Of a stretch of DNA of 40,179 nt, positions 25,103 through 34,800 are shown piece by piece; the first letter of the stretch is position 1; the number at the start of each line of letters is the position of its first letter. Origin of the DNA: JAKVCB01 sp963578605 (GTDB lineage: Bacteria > Planctomycetota > Planctomycetia > Pirellulales > Lacipirellulaceae); NCBI GenBank assembly GCA_963578605.1, contig CAUZEA010000049.1, forward strand, positions 1 to 40,179, written 5' to 3'. The notes under the pieces are model-generated. The model had not been told where the DNA came from and made no database searches. It saw only the letters and a list, made by a program, of their open reading frames with translations. The translations under genes and the position numbers were made by a program.

Positions 25103-25150
25103 AGTCGGTGTTGTTCCGTCCCGTCTGCATTTCAGCTCAATCGTTCTGCT

Positions 25151-26374
25151 ATGGCCCAACAAAGTGAATTTGAACGGCCGGGGGTTGACCCACCAGCGGT
25201 GCCCAACCACGGTTCGATGGATGCCAAGGATACGATGAACGTTAAGGATAGAAAGGGCTCTTTGGGGAGCCCACGTCTCTTTCGCTGGGTGTTCATGTTT
25301 TTCTGCCTGGCCTTGGTGATTGCCGGGCCGTTCGTGGTTGGCCAGTTTCAATACCAGACGACGTACAACACTCTCAAAGCCGAGGTTGATGTATCGCGGG
25401 AAGCACTTCGCGATCTGAAACCAAAACTTACCGACTTTGTGATGGTATCGCGGTTGGTAGCCAAAAGAATATCGCCAAGCGTAGTTGGGATTACTCTCCC
25501 GGGGCCCCACGGGACCTCCGGTCATGGCTCTGGTGTGATTGTTGATCCGATTGGCTATATTGTGACCAACTACCATGTCATCGCTAAAGCGCAACAACTC
25601 CGGGTTCGACTTGGTGATGGTCGGGAGAGTGACGCTACAGTCGTCGGTGGAGACCCGGGTACCGACGTTGCCATACTGCGTATTGATTTGAAGAATCTTA
25701 TCGCGGCAGAGTGGGGCGACAGCGAGGACCTGGAGGTGGGCGATTTGGTTTGGGCCTGGGGTAGCCCGTTTGGCCTCGATCACAGCGTCACATTCGGCAT
25801 CGTCAGTGCCAAGGGAAGGCGGATTGGCAGCGGCGTAACGAGTACCCCTTATCAGGAATACCTGCAAACCGATGCCGCCGTACAACCAGGCAACAGCGGG
25901 GGGCCCCTGGTTAATATCGAAGGGAAGATTGTGGGGATCAACACGGCCATTATGGGTCCTTCGTATCGCGGGGTCAGCCTGGCAATTCCAAGCAACCTTG
26001 TCCGGGAGAAGTACGAGCAACTTCTGGAGAAAGGTTGGATTACCCGTGGCTACCTTGGAGTGAGTCCCCACCGGGTACCTGTTGAGTTGCGTGAAAAATT
26101 GGGGCTCGCCGTGGGGGAGGGTGTTTATGTGAGGGAGGCTCCACGCGATGGGCCAGGATATAAAGCGGGAGTTCGCCCGGGGGATGTCATTCTTGAGTGG
26201 AATGGGGCTGCGGCGACCGATCCGACCTTGCTGAGTCGCATGATCGCGGCTACCGAAGTCGGCTCTTCGGCTCAGATGGTTGTTGCACGGCGCCTGGCCG
26301 AGGTGGATTCTGGCGATCAACCTGTTCGTCGCCTTGAATTAGACGTAGTCGTTGGCAGGCACCCGAATTATTAA
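25151..26374 (+). CDS. Membrane-anchored HtrA/Deg-type serine protease with one PDZ domain
   Basis: 407 residues. A polar N-terminus is followed by one membrane anchor at about 46-66 (WVFMFFCLALVIAGPFVVG). The trypsin-like domain has His142 in TNYHVI, Asp172 in DPGTDVAIL and Ser249 in PGNSGGPL. A single PDZ domain (GYLGVSPHRVP, GVYVREAPRDGPGYKAGVRPGDVI) ends the protein, as in DegS rather than DegP. It probably cuts misfolded or regulatory proteins at the outer face of the inner membrane. Its stop codon is 29 bases before dnaG, so it is likely the first gene of the macromolecular synthesis operon here. Confidence 0.93.
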   Translation: MAQQSEFERPGVDPPAVPNHGSMDAKDTMNVKDRKGSLGSPRLFRWVFMFFCLALVIAGPFVVGQFQYQTTYNTLKAEVDVSREALRDLKPKLTDFVMVSRLVAKRISPSVVGITLPGPHGTSGHGSGVIVDPIGYIVTNYHVIAKAQQLRVRLGDGRESDATVVGGDPGTDVAILRIDLKNLIAAEWGDSEDLEVGDLVWAWGSPFGLDHSVTFGIVSAKGRRIGSGVTSTPYQEYLQTDAAVQPGNSGGPLVNIEGKIVGINTAIMGPSYRGVSLAIPSNLVREKYEQLLEKGWITRGYLGVSPHRVPVELREKLGLAVGEGVYVREAPRDGPGYKAGVRPGDVILEWNGAAATDPTLLSRMIAATEVGSSAQMVVARRLAEVDSGDQPVRRLELDVVVGRHPNY

Positions 26375-26403
26375 AAAGCTGGTTCGCAAGGAGCGACGAC
26401 AGG

Positions 26404-28263
26404 ATGGGGAAGGCTGTTGCAATGGATGTCAAGGAGCAGATTCGCCAGGCAGTCGACCTGGTCGAAGTGGCTGGCAGTTATCTTCCGCTTCGTCGGCAGG
26501 GCAAAAACTTCGTAGCTCTTTGCCCTTGGCATGACGATTCCCGGCCCAGTCTGCAAATCAACCCGGAGCGACAATCTTTCAAATGCTGGGTTTGTGACGT
26601 TGGCGGAGATATTTTCAGTTTCGTCATGCGGATAGAAGGGGTTGATTTTCGGGAGGCCCTCGAAATGCTGGCGGAGCGTGCGGGTATCACGTTGCGTTTG
26701 GCGACGCAACCGGCTGCAGATCAGCAACTTGCTGGTGGGCCGGGAGACAAACGGACACTTTACGCCGCGATGGCATGGGCCGAAGAACGGTTTCATCACT
26801 GTTTGTTGGAATCCCCTGAGGCGCAGCCAGCCAGGGATTATCTCACCTTGCGGAAAATCACCCGGGAGTTGGTCGATCGGTTTCGAGTCGGTTTTGCACC
26901 GAACCGTTGGGACTGGTTGGTTGGCCAGTCGCTGAATTCCGAGTGGACGAAAGCGGTCCTGGAACGTGTGGGACTGGTGATACGTCGCCCACAAAGTGAC
27001 CGCTATTACGACCGCTTTCGCGGTCGGTTGATGTTTCCAATTCGCGATACACGCAGTCGCCCGATTGCGTTTGGAGGAAGAGTTCTGCCCCAACTCGCCG
27101 ACGAGAATTCGGGGGGAAAATACATCAATTCCCCCGAGACGCCCCTCTTCTCAAAGAATCGCGAGTTTTATGGGCTCGATCGTGCACGCGACGCTATCAG
27201 AGAAGAAAAGCACATCATTATCATGGAGGGTTATACCGATTGCCTGATGGCACACCAGCACGGTATCGAAAATGCGATTGCCGTGTTAGGGACCGCATTA
27301 GGGGAACACCACTTACCAATCCTGCAGCGCTACGCTGCTAGCATTACGTTGGTGCTCGATGGAGATGAAGCGGGACAACGTCGTACGAACGAGGTTTTAG
27401 AGCTTTTTGTTGCTCAGCAGATTGATTTGAAGATTTTGACCTTGCCTCAGGGGGGCGATCCATGTGATTTTATTGCTACGCAAGGAGGCGGCGCATTTCG
27501 ACAGTTAATCTCGCAGTCTGTCGATGCACTCGAACACAAACTCCGTATTGAATCCAAAGGACTGGATGTGCAGACGGATACACACGGTACAACCCAGGCT
27601 GCTGAACGAGTCTTGGGTACACTGGCACGCGCCCGTCCCGGCGCTGGACTTGCTTCGTCATCGATGTTGCTGCGCGAGCAACAGATGCTTTCGCGTACGG
27701 CACGCCACTTCCAACTCCCCGAGGCGAATTTGCGTCGGCGACTTGCCGAGTTGCGGCGAGCGCATTCGCGCCGCCGGCTCGTTGCCACGGCCAAGTCGTC
27801 GAACGTTTCGACGACGCCCTCCTCGCAACTTTCACCAGCCGCTTGGCCCCAGTGGGAACGTGAGCTCCTGGAGCTTATTCTGCTCGACTCGCAGAATCTG
27901 GCAGTTCTTGCCCACGAAATTGAAGCGGTTACCGTTTCGACCTTGATAGCGCGCCGCCTGTATGAGCAGTGCCTGCAACTATGGCAAAGCCACCACACAC
28001 CCTTGTACGAAAAATTAATGGTTTGTATTGAGGATCCCGAAGAGAAACGCGTCTTGGTTACCTTGGATGAACAGAGTCGTGCCAAGGCGTCAAGTGATAT
28101 GAGCCTACGGCTTCGCGATCTAATCACGGCGCACAAAGAGCAGCAGCAAGCCACCGGGTCGGGCGGTCGACCAGTAGCCGCTAATGCCGACGAAGAATTG
28201 GCGCAATTTGTTAATCAAGCTCGCCCCGAACATCGCAGCAAATACGAGAGGAGGAAAAAATGA
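26404..28263 (+). CDS. dnaG: DNA primase
   Basis: 619 residues. The ATG at 26404 has AGGAG ten bases upstream; the ATG at 26422 (MDVKEQIRQAVDLV) has GGAAGG eight bases upstream and matches the family start better. The CHC2 zinc domain uses Cys40, His43, Cys61 and Cys64. The primase core has the RIPVxR-like region near RYYDRFRGRLMFPIRD, and the TOPRIM domain shows IIMEGYTDCLMAHQHG and LVLDGDEAGQRR. The C-terminal 150 residues form the helicase-interacting domain. It makes RNA primers for replication. Confidence 0.95.
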   Translation: MGKAVAMDVKEQIRQAVDLVEVAGSYLPLRRQGKNFVALCPWHDDSRPSLQINPERQSFKCWVCDVGGDIFSFVMRIEGVDFREALEMLAERAGITLRLATQPAADQQLAGGPGDKRTLYAAMAWAEERFHHCLLESPEAQPARDYLTLRKITRELVDRFRVGFAPNRWDWLVGQSLNSEWTKAVLERVGLVIRRPQSDRYYDRFRGRLMFPIRDTRSRPIAFGGRVLPQLADENSGGKYINSPETPLFSKNREFYGLDRARDAIREEKHIIIMEGYTDCLMAHQHGIENAIAVLGTALGEHHLPILQRYAASITLVLDGDEAGQRRTNEVLELFVAQQIDLKILTLPQGGDPCDFIATQGGGAFRQLISQSVDALEHKLRIESKGLDVQTDTHGTTQAAERVLGTLARARPGAGLASSSMLLREQQMLSRTARHFQLPEANLRRRLAELRRAHSRRRLVATAKSSNVSTTPSSQLSPAAWPQWERELLELILLDSQNLAVLAHEIEAVTVSTLIARRLYEQCLQLWQSHHTPLYEKLMVCIEDPEEKRVLVTLDEQSRAKASSDMSLRLRDLITAHKEQQQATGSGGRPVAANADEELAQFVNQARPEHRSKYERRKK

Positions 28264-28388
28264 GCTTCACAACGTAACTGGTAAAACATGGCCGCCAGGT
28301 AAGTTTCGAGCTCACGGATGGGCGCGAGGCCTGGTCGGTTTCGTATCCTCGAAACCAGACACGCCGGAGGTGTGTGAGGAGTCGAATC

Positions 28389-30044
28389 ATGTCGCATTTG
28401 GACCCGCAGTTGCAGCAATTAGTCGAAAAAGCAAAAACCAATGGCTATTTGACCTACCGGGAGGTTAGCGCTTACTTGCCCGATGAAGCGGTCGGTACCC
28501 AGTGGACCGAGGATCTCCTGGCGGTACTTGATCAACACGGCATTCAGCTGGTCGATCACGAAACCGCCAAAGCCCCGGTTACACCGCAACCGTTACCAGC
28601 CGAAGATGAAGGTGACCGCAGCTTTATTCTCACTGACGGGTTGCCACAAGCGGGGAACAGCGATCCGATTCGCATGTATCTTTCCCAAATGGCCGTGATT
28701 CCACTGCTGTCGCGAGAAGAAGAGATTGCGATCGCCAAAAAAATTGAACTCACCCGCAAGCAATTCCGCCGCAATCTACTTCGTTCCTTTGGCGCGTTAA
28801 AGACGACCGTCAAAACACTCGAACGTGTGAATTCGGGGGACTTGCCGTTCGACCGCACGATCAAAGTTTCGTTGACGGAGCGGCTGAGCAAGGAGGACGT
28901 ACAGGCGCGCATGCCACTTCACCTCCCGTTGTTGCGGCATTTGATGGACTTGCAACGCCGCGATTTTGCAAAGCTCACACAGAAGTCGCTTCCTCCAGAA
29001 GAAAAACTTGTGGCGCGACGACACTACCTGCGCCGTCGTGAAAAGATGTTGGTGCTTGTCGAAGAGCTTAGCTTGCGGACACGCCGGCTTCAGCCGCTGA
29101 TTCGAATGATTGAAGAGACGTCGCGCCAGCTGGACGCGCTATGCAAGCAACTTCACGAACTTCGCCAGGAAGGTGGGGCGGAGTCGCACATTGCTTCGGT
29201 TCGCTCGAAACTACGCCAACTCATGATGGACACTCTGGAAACACCCTCGAGTTTGCGTAAGCGAGCGCAGGAACTTCGGGGGCAGTTTCGCCGTTTTGAA
29301 AATGTCAAGCGAGATCTCTCCAGTGGGAATCTTCGCCTGGTCGTGTCGATTGCCAAAAAATATCGTAACCGGGGCTTGAGCTTTCTTGATCTTATTCAGG
29401 AAGGCAATACCGGGCTGATGCGGGCGGTCGACAAGTACGAGTACCGGCGAGGATTCAAATTTTCTACCTATGCAACCTGGTGGATCAGGCAGGCCATCAC
29501 TCGGGCGATTGCCGATCAGGCTCGCACCATTCGGATCCCAGTCCACATGATCGATGTTCTGACCAAGCTGCGCAATACCGCCAAGCACTTGCAGCAGGAG
29601 CTGGGTTGCGAACCGACAGGTGAAGAGATAGCCTTGGCGGCCGGAGTCCCCCTGGAGGAGGCGGAACGGGTTCTGGGTATTGGTCGCCACCCTGTCAGCT
29701 TGGATCGTCCTATTGGTGATGGTGACGATTGCAGCTTTGGTGAGTTCGTTGAAGATATCGGAACCGATAGTCCCCTCAAATTGGCTAATATTGGCCTGTT
29801 GCGTGAGCGGATTGAGGAACTTCTCAAGACACTGACCTACCGCGAACGCGAGATCATTCGGCTTCGGTATGGACTCGCGGATGGCTACTCCTATACGCTG
29901 GAGGAAGTTGGCCGGATCTTCAAGGTGACACGCGAGCGTGTACGGCAAATCGAAGCAAAGGCGATCGCTAAACTTCAAAATCCAGTCCGTAGCCGTTATC
30001 TGGAGGGTTTTCTGGCCGGAATGCCTCTCGCCGCTGCTGCCTAG
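28389..30044 (+). CDS. rpoD: Primary sigma factor of RNA polymerase
   Basis: 551 residues from the ATG at 28389, with GAGGAG eight bases upstream. A GTG at 28374 overlaps that site and is unlikely. The N-terminus (QLVEKAKTNGYLTYREVSAY) is region 1.1, and DPIRMYLSQMAVIPLLSREEE is region 1.2. Region 2 is NLRLVVSIAKKYRNRGLSFL, then DLIQEGNTGLMRAVDKYEYR and FSTYATWWIRQAI. Region 3 follows with IRIPVHMIDVLTKL. Region 4 ends with TREREIIRLRYGL and VTRERVRQIEAKAIAKL. A helical insert of about 200 residues lies between regions 1.2 and 2. A 7-bp hairpin (28337-28356) precedes the start. It ends at a strong terminator. Confidence 0.96.
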   Translation: MSHLDPQLQQLVEKAKTNGYLTYREVSAYLPDEAVGTQWTEDLLAVLDQHGIQLVDHETAKAPVTPQPLPAEDEGDRSFILTDGLPQAGNSDPIRMYLSQMAVIPLLSREEEIAIAKKIELTRKQFRRNLLRSFGALKTTVKTLERVNSGDLPFDRTIKVSLTERLSKEDVQARMPLHLPLLRHLMDLQRRDFAKLTQKSLPPEEKLVARRHYLRRREKMLVLVEELSLRTRRLQPLIRMIEETSRQLDALCKQLHELRQEGGAESHIASVRSKLRQLMMDTLETPSSLRKRAQELRGQFRRFENVKRDLSSGNLRLVVSIAKKYRNRGLSFLDLIQEGNTGLMRAVDKYEYRRGFKFSTYATWWIRQAITRAIADQARTIRIPVHMIDVLTKLRNTAKHLQQELGCEPTGEEIALAAGVPLEEAERVLGIGRHPVSLDRPIGDGDDCSFGEFVEDIGTDSPLKLANIGLLRERIEELLKTLTYREREIIRLRYGLADGYSYTLEEVGRIFKVTRERVRQIEAKAIAKLQNPVRSRYLEGFLAGMPLAAAA

Positions 30045-30070
30045 TTGTGGTGCTCCCAGGAGCGACTGTC

Positions 30071-30116
30071 AAAAAAAGGCCGAGGAGCTCTCCTGCTGGA
30101 ATCCTCGGCTTTTTTT
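30071..30116 (+). terminator. Strong intrinsic terminator after rpoD
   Basis: Seven A, GGCCGAGGA, a 15-base loop, TCCTCGGC and seven T. The GC stem is 8 bp and is extended by a run of A-T pairs, with a U tract in the plus-strand transcript. The A run makes it able to stop transcription from both sides. It lies 26 bases after the rpoD stop codon. Confidence 0.92.
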
Positions 30117-30157
30117 GTTGCGGCACCAACTCTTTTGCAAAGTTGACGACACAGGGG

Positions 30158-30186
30158 TTGGCAAATGCCCCATAACGGAACATAAC
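30158..30186 (+). promoter_or_regulatory. Candidate promoter for the zinc-ribbon coiled-coil gene
   Basis: -35 TTGGCA (30158-30163), a 17-base spacer and -10 CATAAC (30181-30186). CATAACGGAA/CATAACGAAC is a 10-base near-repeat at 30171-30190. The start is about 60 bases before the ATG at 30249. Confidence 0.35.
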
Positions 30187-30248
30187 GAACTTAGAGCAAC
30201 CTTGTACTCTTGTACCAGCCCCACGTTCCAAGACCGAGAGCCTTACCA

Positions 30249-30953
30249 ATGACGGTTACTGCGGCGGCGCTACGGCAATTGCACCGCGTTCATCAACAGT
30301 TGGCTGATCAGCGAGACCGGCTCGATCGTGGACCGCGAAAAGTCAAGGCTTGCGAGGCCAATGTTGCCAGGCTTTCGACCGAGCTTGACGCGGCGCGAGA
30401 AGCGGCTCAGCAGGGCAAAATGACTGGCGATCGCAAGCAACTCGATTTGAAAACTGGCGAACAGAAGATCGTGGACTACCGCGCCAAGCTTAACACCGCA
30501 GCCAGCAATAAGGAGTACCAAACCCTGTTGGAGCAGATCGCTGCGGCAGAAATGGCCAACAGTGTCCTTTCAGACGAAATCCTCGAGGGGTTTGACAAAA
30601 TCGACGTGCTTAACGCCGTCAGTAAAACTGCCGAAAACCGATTCCGAATAAGTAGCGAAGACCTTGAGAAGACCAGGAGCGCCGTTCAGGAGGATGCCAT
30701 CGTGATTAAGGACGACATCACCCGCCTGGAAATTGAGCTGGTCGATAGCGAAGCGGCTTTGCCAGGAGATTTTAAGGTTGATTACAAGCGGGTCGTGCGC
30801 AATAAGGGAGCCGATGCCCTGGCCACGGTGGAAGATGGCGTTTGTACCGGCTGTGGGCAACAAATCACGCTCAACATGCAGAGTGAACTGCAGCTCTCAA
30901 AACTTATCTTCTGCAGGTCGTGCGGCTGTTTGCTCTATCTGCCCGAGATTTAA
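30249..30953 (+). CDS. Coiled-coil protein with C-terminal C4 zinc ribbon
   Basis: 234 residues from the ATG at 30249. Residues about 1-180 are a long helical hairpin rich in Ala, Gln, Glu and Lys (RLSTELDAAREAAQQGKM, KLNTAASNKEYQTLLEQIAA), including the NKEYQTLLEQI stretch usual in the family. The end is a C4 zinc ribbon: CTGCG at about 208, LNMQSELQLSKLIFCRSCGCLLY. This is the layout of the zf-RING_7/CdsZ group, found next to RNA-related genes in many bacteria; the role is not established here. It lies between terminators as a single gene. Confidence 0.85.
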   Translation: MTVTAAALRQLHRVHQQLADQRDRLDRGPRKVKACEANVARLSTELDAAREAAQQGKMTGDRKQLDLKTGEQKIVDYRAKLNTAASNKEYQTLLEQIAAAEMANSVLSDEILEGFDKIDVLNAVSKTAENRFRISSEDLEKTRSAVQEDAIVIKDDITRLEIELVDSEAALPGDFKVDYKRVVRNKGADALATVEDGVCTGCGQQITLNMQSELQLSKLIFCRSCGCLLYLPEI

Positions 30954-31017
30954 GCCGAAACGGTTTTCTCGCAGGGCTTTACATGGCCACCGCGCCGGAT
31001 AAGAATAAACTGCTTGG

Positions 31018-31048
31018 ATGGCCTCCCCAGTGGGGCCATTTCTTTTTT
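31018..31048 (+). terminator. Intrinsic terminator after the zinc-ribbon gene
   Basis: ATGGCC-TCCCCAGTGG-GGCCAT forms a GC-rich stem and is followed by TTTCTTTTTT. A second small hairpin, GCACTTT-TTT-AAAGTGC (31051-31067), follows at once. Confidence 0.75.
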
Positions 31049-31165
31049 GGGCACTTTTTTAAAGTGCATGGTAGTTTCGGGAGGCATGAGGTTTTTCAAG
31101 AGCCTTGCGGCTGGACTTAGGCAACCCGATACACGTGTTTTAAAATTTCTGCTGGAGGTGTGGCC

Positions 31166-31645
31166 ATGTCCGATCGTATCCCCATGACGCGGGCCGGTTA
31201 CAACAAAATTAAAGCCGAAATCGAGGAACTGGAAAATGTCCAGATGCCCCAGATCGAAAATCGGATTGCGGCCGCTCGTGCGGAAGGTGATTTGAGTGAA
31301 AACGCCGAGTATCATGGTGCCCGCGAGTCGCAAGGGATGCTCCAGGCAAAGATCAATCTGTTCAAAGGCAAACTTGTCAATGCGATGATTGTCGGTACCT
31401 CAAACCTTCCCAAAGATCAGGTTGGCTTTAGTTGTCGTGTGGTCGTCAAGGACCTTGAATTTGGCGATACCGAAGAATTTATCCTGGTGGGTGCTGGCGA
31501 AGAAGATTACGACCTCGGCAAGATCAACATCATCAGCCCGCTGGCTCAGGGCTTGTTGGGGAAGAAGGTTGGTGAGCAAGCAGAAGTCGAAGTGCCTGCC
31601 GGTACCAATCGGTTCGAAATTCTCGAAATACACTATGATGCATAA
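31166..31645 (+). CDS. greA: Transcription elongation factor GreA
   Basis: 159 residues from the ATG at 31166, with GGAGG seven bases upstream; a GTG two codons earlier is too close to that site. The N-terminal coiled coil carries ARAEGDLSENAEYHGARESQ, the tip with the two acidic residues (Asp, Glu) that reach the RNA polymerase active site. The C-terminal FKBP-like domain contains SPLAQGLLGKKVGEQAEVEV and ends in RFEILEI. GreA rescues stalled polymerase by stimulating transcript cleavage. It is convergent with the RND pump gene. Confidence 0.95.
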   Translation: MSDRIPMTRAGYNKIKAEIEELENVQMPQIENRIAAARAEGDLSENAEYHGARESQGMLQAKINLFKGKLVNAMIVGTSNLPKDQVGFSCRVVVKDLEFGDTEEFILVGAGEEDYDLGKINIISPLAQGLLGKKVGEQAEVEVPAGTNRFEILEIHYDA

Positions 31646-31676
31646 AGCCTCTGGAGTCATCAAGCCTCTGGAGTCA
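31645..31676. repeat. 17-base tandem duplication after greA
   Basis: AAGCCTCTGGAGTCA at 31645-31659 is repeated at 31662-31676, a period of 17 with two bases (TC, then CC) after each copy. The first copy begins at the last base of the greA stop codon. Confidence 0.9.
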
Positions 31677-31838
31677 CCCCACCTGTTTTCCCTTTTGCGT
31701 GGGACGCCAGGAGAGTCGGAAGTCCGTTTGCAGTGCGTCGTATCGGTTGCCTCTGCAGGACATTAACCGCAGGTGCGAGTTTCCGGGAGAGGGGAGCCCC
31801 GTTTTGATCTTCGCCGCCCCGGTGGCATCGAAAGTGGA

Positions 31839-34800
31839 CTAGCTGCCGCTGGTTGCCGCAGTGGGGGTGTCGTCGAAACTGTAAGCCAGGCTGTAGCAGA
31901 CCGGGATTACGATTAGTGTAAGGACGGTTGCAAAAGCCAGGCCAAACACCACCGAGCCAGTCAGTGGCTGCCAGAATTCAGCCCCGCCGGAAATGTTCAA
32001 CAGTAGTGGGAGTAACCCGCCAATGGTGGTCACGGTGGTCAAGATAACGGGTCTCAGTCGGTTTACACCTGCTTCGAGAATTGCATCGCGGACAGACAGG
32101 CCACGTCGTCGCCCCTGGTTGGTGAAATCGACCAGCACGATTGCATCGTTGACGACGACTCCCGTCAGACTCACCAACCCGATAAATGATGCCAGGCTGA
32201 AAGGGAATCCGCAAAACCACATGCCGAACACGACGCCAATGAAGCTCAACGGCACCGTGGTCATGACGACCAGGCTTTGCCGCATGCTGTTGAACTGCAG
32301 AACGAGAATGGTTAAGATCAGAACCACGGCAATCGACATGCTGATCAAAAGATAACGAAAATTTTTGTCGCGTTCGTCATTTTCACCAACAAATTCAGCC
32401 TTCACGCCTTCGGAGTCTGTCGTGGTGCTCCCCAAAAAAACCTTGGGGATCCCTTCGATGCTGGTTGCGGCACCTTGAGATGGTACAAACCCATACTTCG
32501 GAAGTACTTCTTCGGCTAAAAGAAGAAAGACGTCATCAGGCGAGAGATTTTCACCCACGTCGCACTTTGCCAGTACTGCCCGCTTGCGGTCGTAACGGTT
32601 AATTGCGTAGAGTCCCATGTCGCGGTGAATGTCGGTAAGCTGGCCGATGGTTGCCTTCTTTCCTGTCGGACTGGTGATCATCAGACGGCGCAAATCTGCT
32701 GGATGCTGTTGATACTCGGGGGCAAGTTGAAGGCGGAGGTTGACATCTTCGTCATCGAGCGTGACCTGAATGGTGGTATCACCTGCGATGGCGGTTTGAA
32801 CCGCACGCGCAATCTGCATCTCGGTCAACCCGAACAGGCCAACAACGTCGGGCTTGGGTTCGATGATCAATTGGGGGTTGTCAGGGCGAAAATCTGTCGA
32901 GGCGTCGACCGTTCCCGGAATCCTGGCTAATCTGGCCACAATGTGCTCGGCAAGATTCCCCAGTTGTTCAAGGTTGTCGCCGGTAAGCCGCACGGCGACG
33001 TCGGAGCCCCCCGGTGGTCCGTCTTCCGCCTCTTTGATCTGGATTTTCATTCCGGGGAGGAGTCTGATGTTTTTGCGGAGGTAAGCGATGACTTCCTGTT
33101 CGTGGACTGAGCGGTCCATGGGCGGTAAGAGTTCCACCATCACTTGGCCAAATTCCGGCCCGTTTGCGGCATCCTCTTCAAGTCTTGTCGCCAACCCCTG
33201 TGACGATCCAACCGAAGTTACATAGCTCAGGAGAATTCCCTTGTCCTCCCAGGTGCGGAGTGGTTCAGTGATCACATCGGCAGCTGCCAACGTTTGCTCG
33301 ATGTTGTAGCCAAGTGGCAGTTCGTAGTGCACTGTGAATTGCCCGCGATCGCTTGGCGGAAAGAATTCGAAACCGATTTGGCGAATCAGAATGGAAGCAC
33401 CCCAAATGGCCATTCCACACCAAAACATCACCAGGAAACGGTGTCCGAGAGCAAAGCGAAGACTCGCCGCGTAAGCCCGCGTAAAAACTCCCAGGTTGGG
33501 GCGAACCTGGTTTGCCACTTGCACCGTTGCGGTCGATTTGCCCCGCGAAAGTGCGGCGAACGATGTGGAGGTGTCGGGTTGCGGTGGGTACCGGCGACGA
33601 TACCAGAGGGCTGCGAGCGTGGGAATCAGGAAATGGTCAACAAGAATGGAGCCAATCAGTGCAACAGAAACAACCTTTGGCATGACCCCCAGAAAATCGC
33701 CCATAATGCCAGGGACCAGGAGCATTGGCAAATAGGCGGCAATGGTTGTCATGTCGGCGGCGATGACCGGGACACCGACCTCCGCAATTCCCTGCTTGGC
33801 TGCAGTAATCGGTTCTTCACCGCGCTCAATGTGACGATGGATATTCTCGGCGACAATTATGGCTCCGTCGACCACCATCCCGAGCACGAGAATGAAGCTG
33901 AAGACGACCATATTGGAGATGGGGATGCCTGTCGTGAACAAGAAAATCAAGGCAACGGCCATGCTCAACGGGATCGACATCAATACCAGGATCGAGATTC
34001 GAATGCCCATCGACCAGGCCAGAATAACCAGTACCAGCATGGCCCCGAATAAAGCACTGGAGCCGAGTACGCGGAACATCACCCAGATTTCAGCAGACGT
34101 ATCGCGGGTTGTGGAGAATTCCAGGTCGGGATATTGCTGGGCCAGTTCTTTGACCTTGGCCTTGATCGCCTGGGCTGCCCCCAGGGTGTTAATGTCAGCT
34201 TCTTTATTGACGATGATCGTCGCACTGTCTCTTCCGTTGAGTTGTGCGAGGTTCTTCATCCGGCGATGCGTGTCGAGGACTTCCGCCACGTCGCTTACTC
34301 GAATGATGCGGTTGTCCTCACTGGATACAATTGCCTGCTTGATGTCGTTGACGCCGCGAAATTTGGCTTCGTTCTGAATCGTACGATCAATGTTGCCCGT
34401 ATTGAACGCACCAGCTGGTATCTCTGCGTGGAAATCGGCCAGAGCTTGCCGGATTCGCGCCAAAGATATCCCGTATTGGGTCATGAGGTCCGGAAACACG
34501 TTGACGTGGATCTCCCGTTCCTTGCCACCGAACAACTGTGTATTTGCGATACCGTTTACCGTTTCAAGCTGTTGCTGGACGTCTTCGGCGATTTGTTTGA
34601 GTGCCCGCTCATCAAAACCCGATGGCGCGATGATGTTCACCAGCATCAGGGGAAATCCGTCGAAGTCAATCTCGGTAACCACCGGTTGCACTTCGCGCCC
34701 GACAGGAAGTTGATTGCGAATCCGATCCACCAGGTCTTTAACTTCGCGGCGGGCCTCGTCCGGGGAGATACCGTCCAGGAACACGACCTGAATCACACTC

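Larger units (their letters stand above)
24736..25150. other. Divergent intergenic region between aat and the htrA-like gene
   Basis: 415 bases. It contains a plus-strand -10 TATAAT at 25092-25097, about 55 bases before the protease start, and a possible small minus-strand reading frame at 24920-25102. GGTAGCGGTA occurs at about 24884 and again near 24963. No RNA gene is recognised. Confidence 0.5.

Noticed and set aside
24920..26320. Long minus-strand open frame of 466 codons opposite the htrA-like gene
   Set aside because: Most of it is the antisense shadow of the protease, whose catalytic residues and PDZ domain are clear on the plus strand. Only its end beyond the protease is kept, as a weak candidate.
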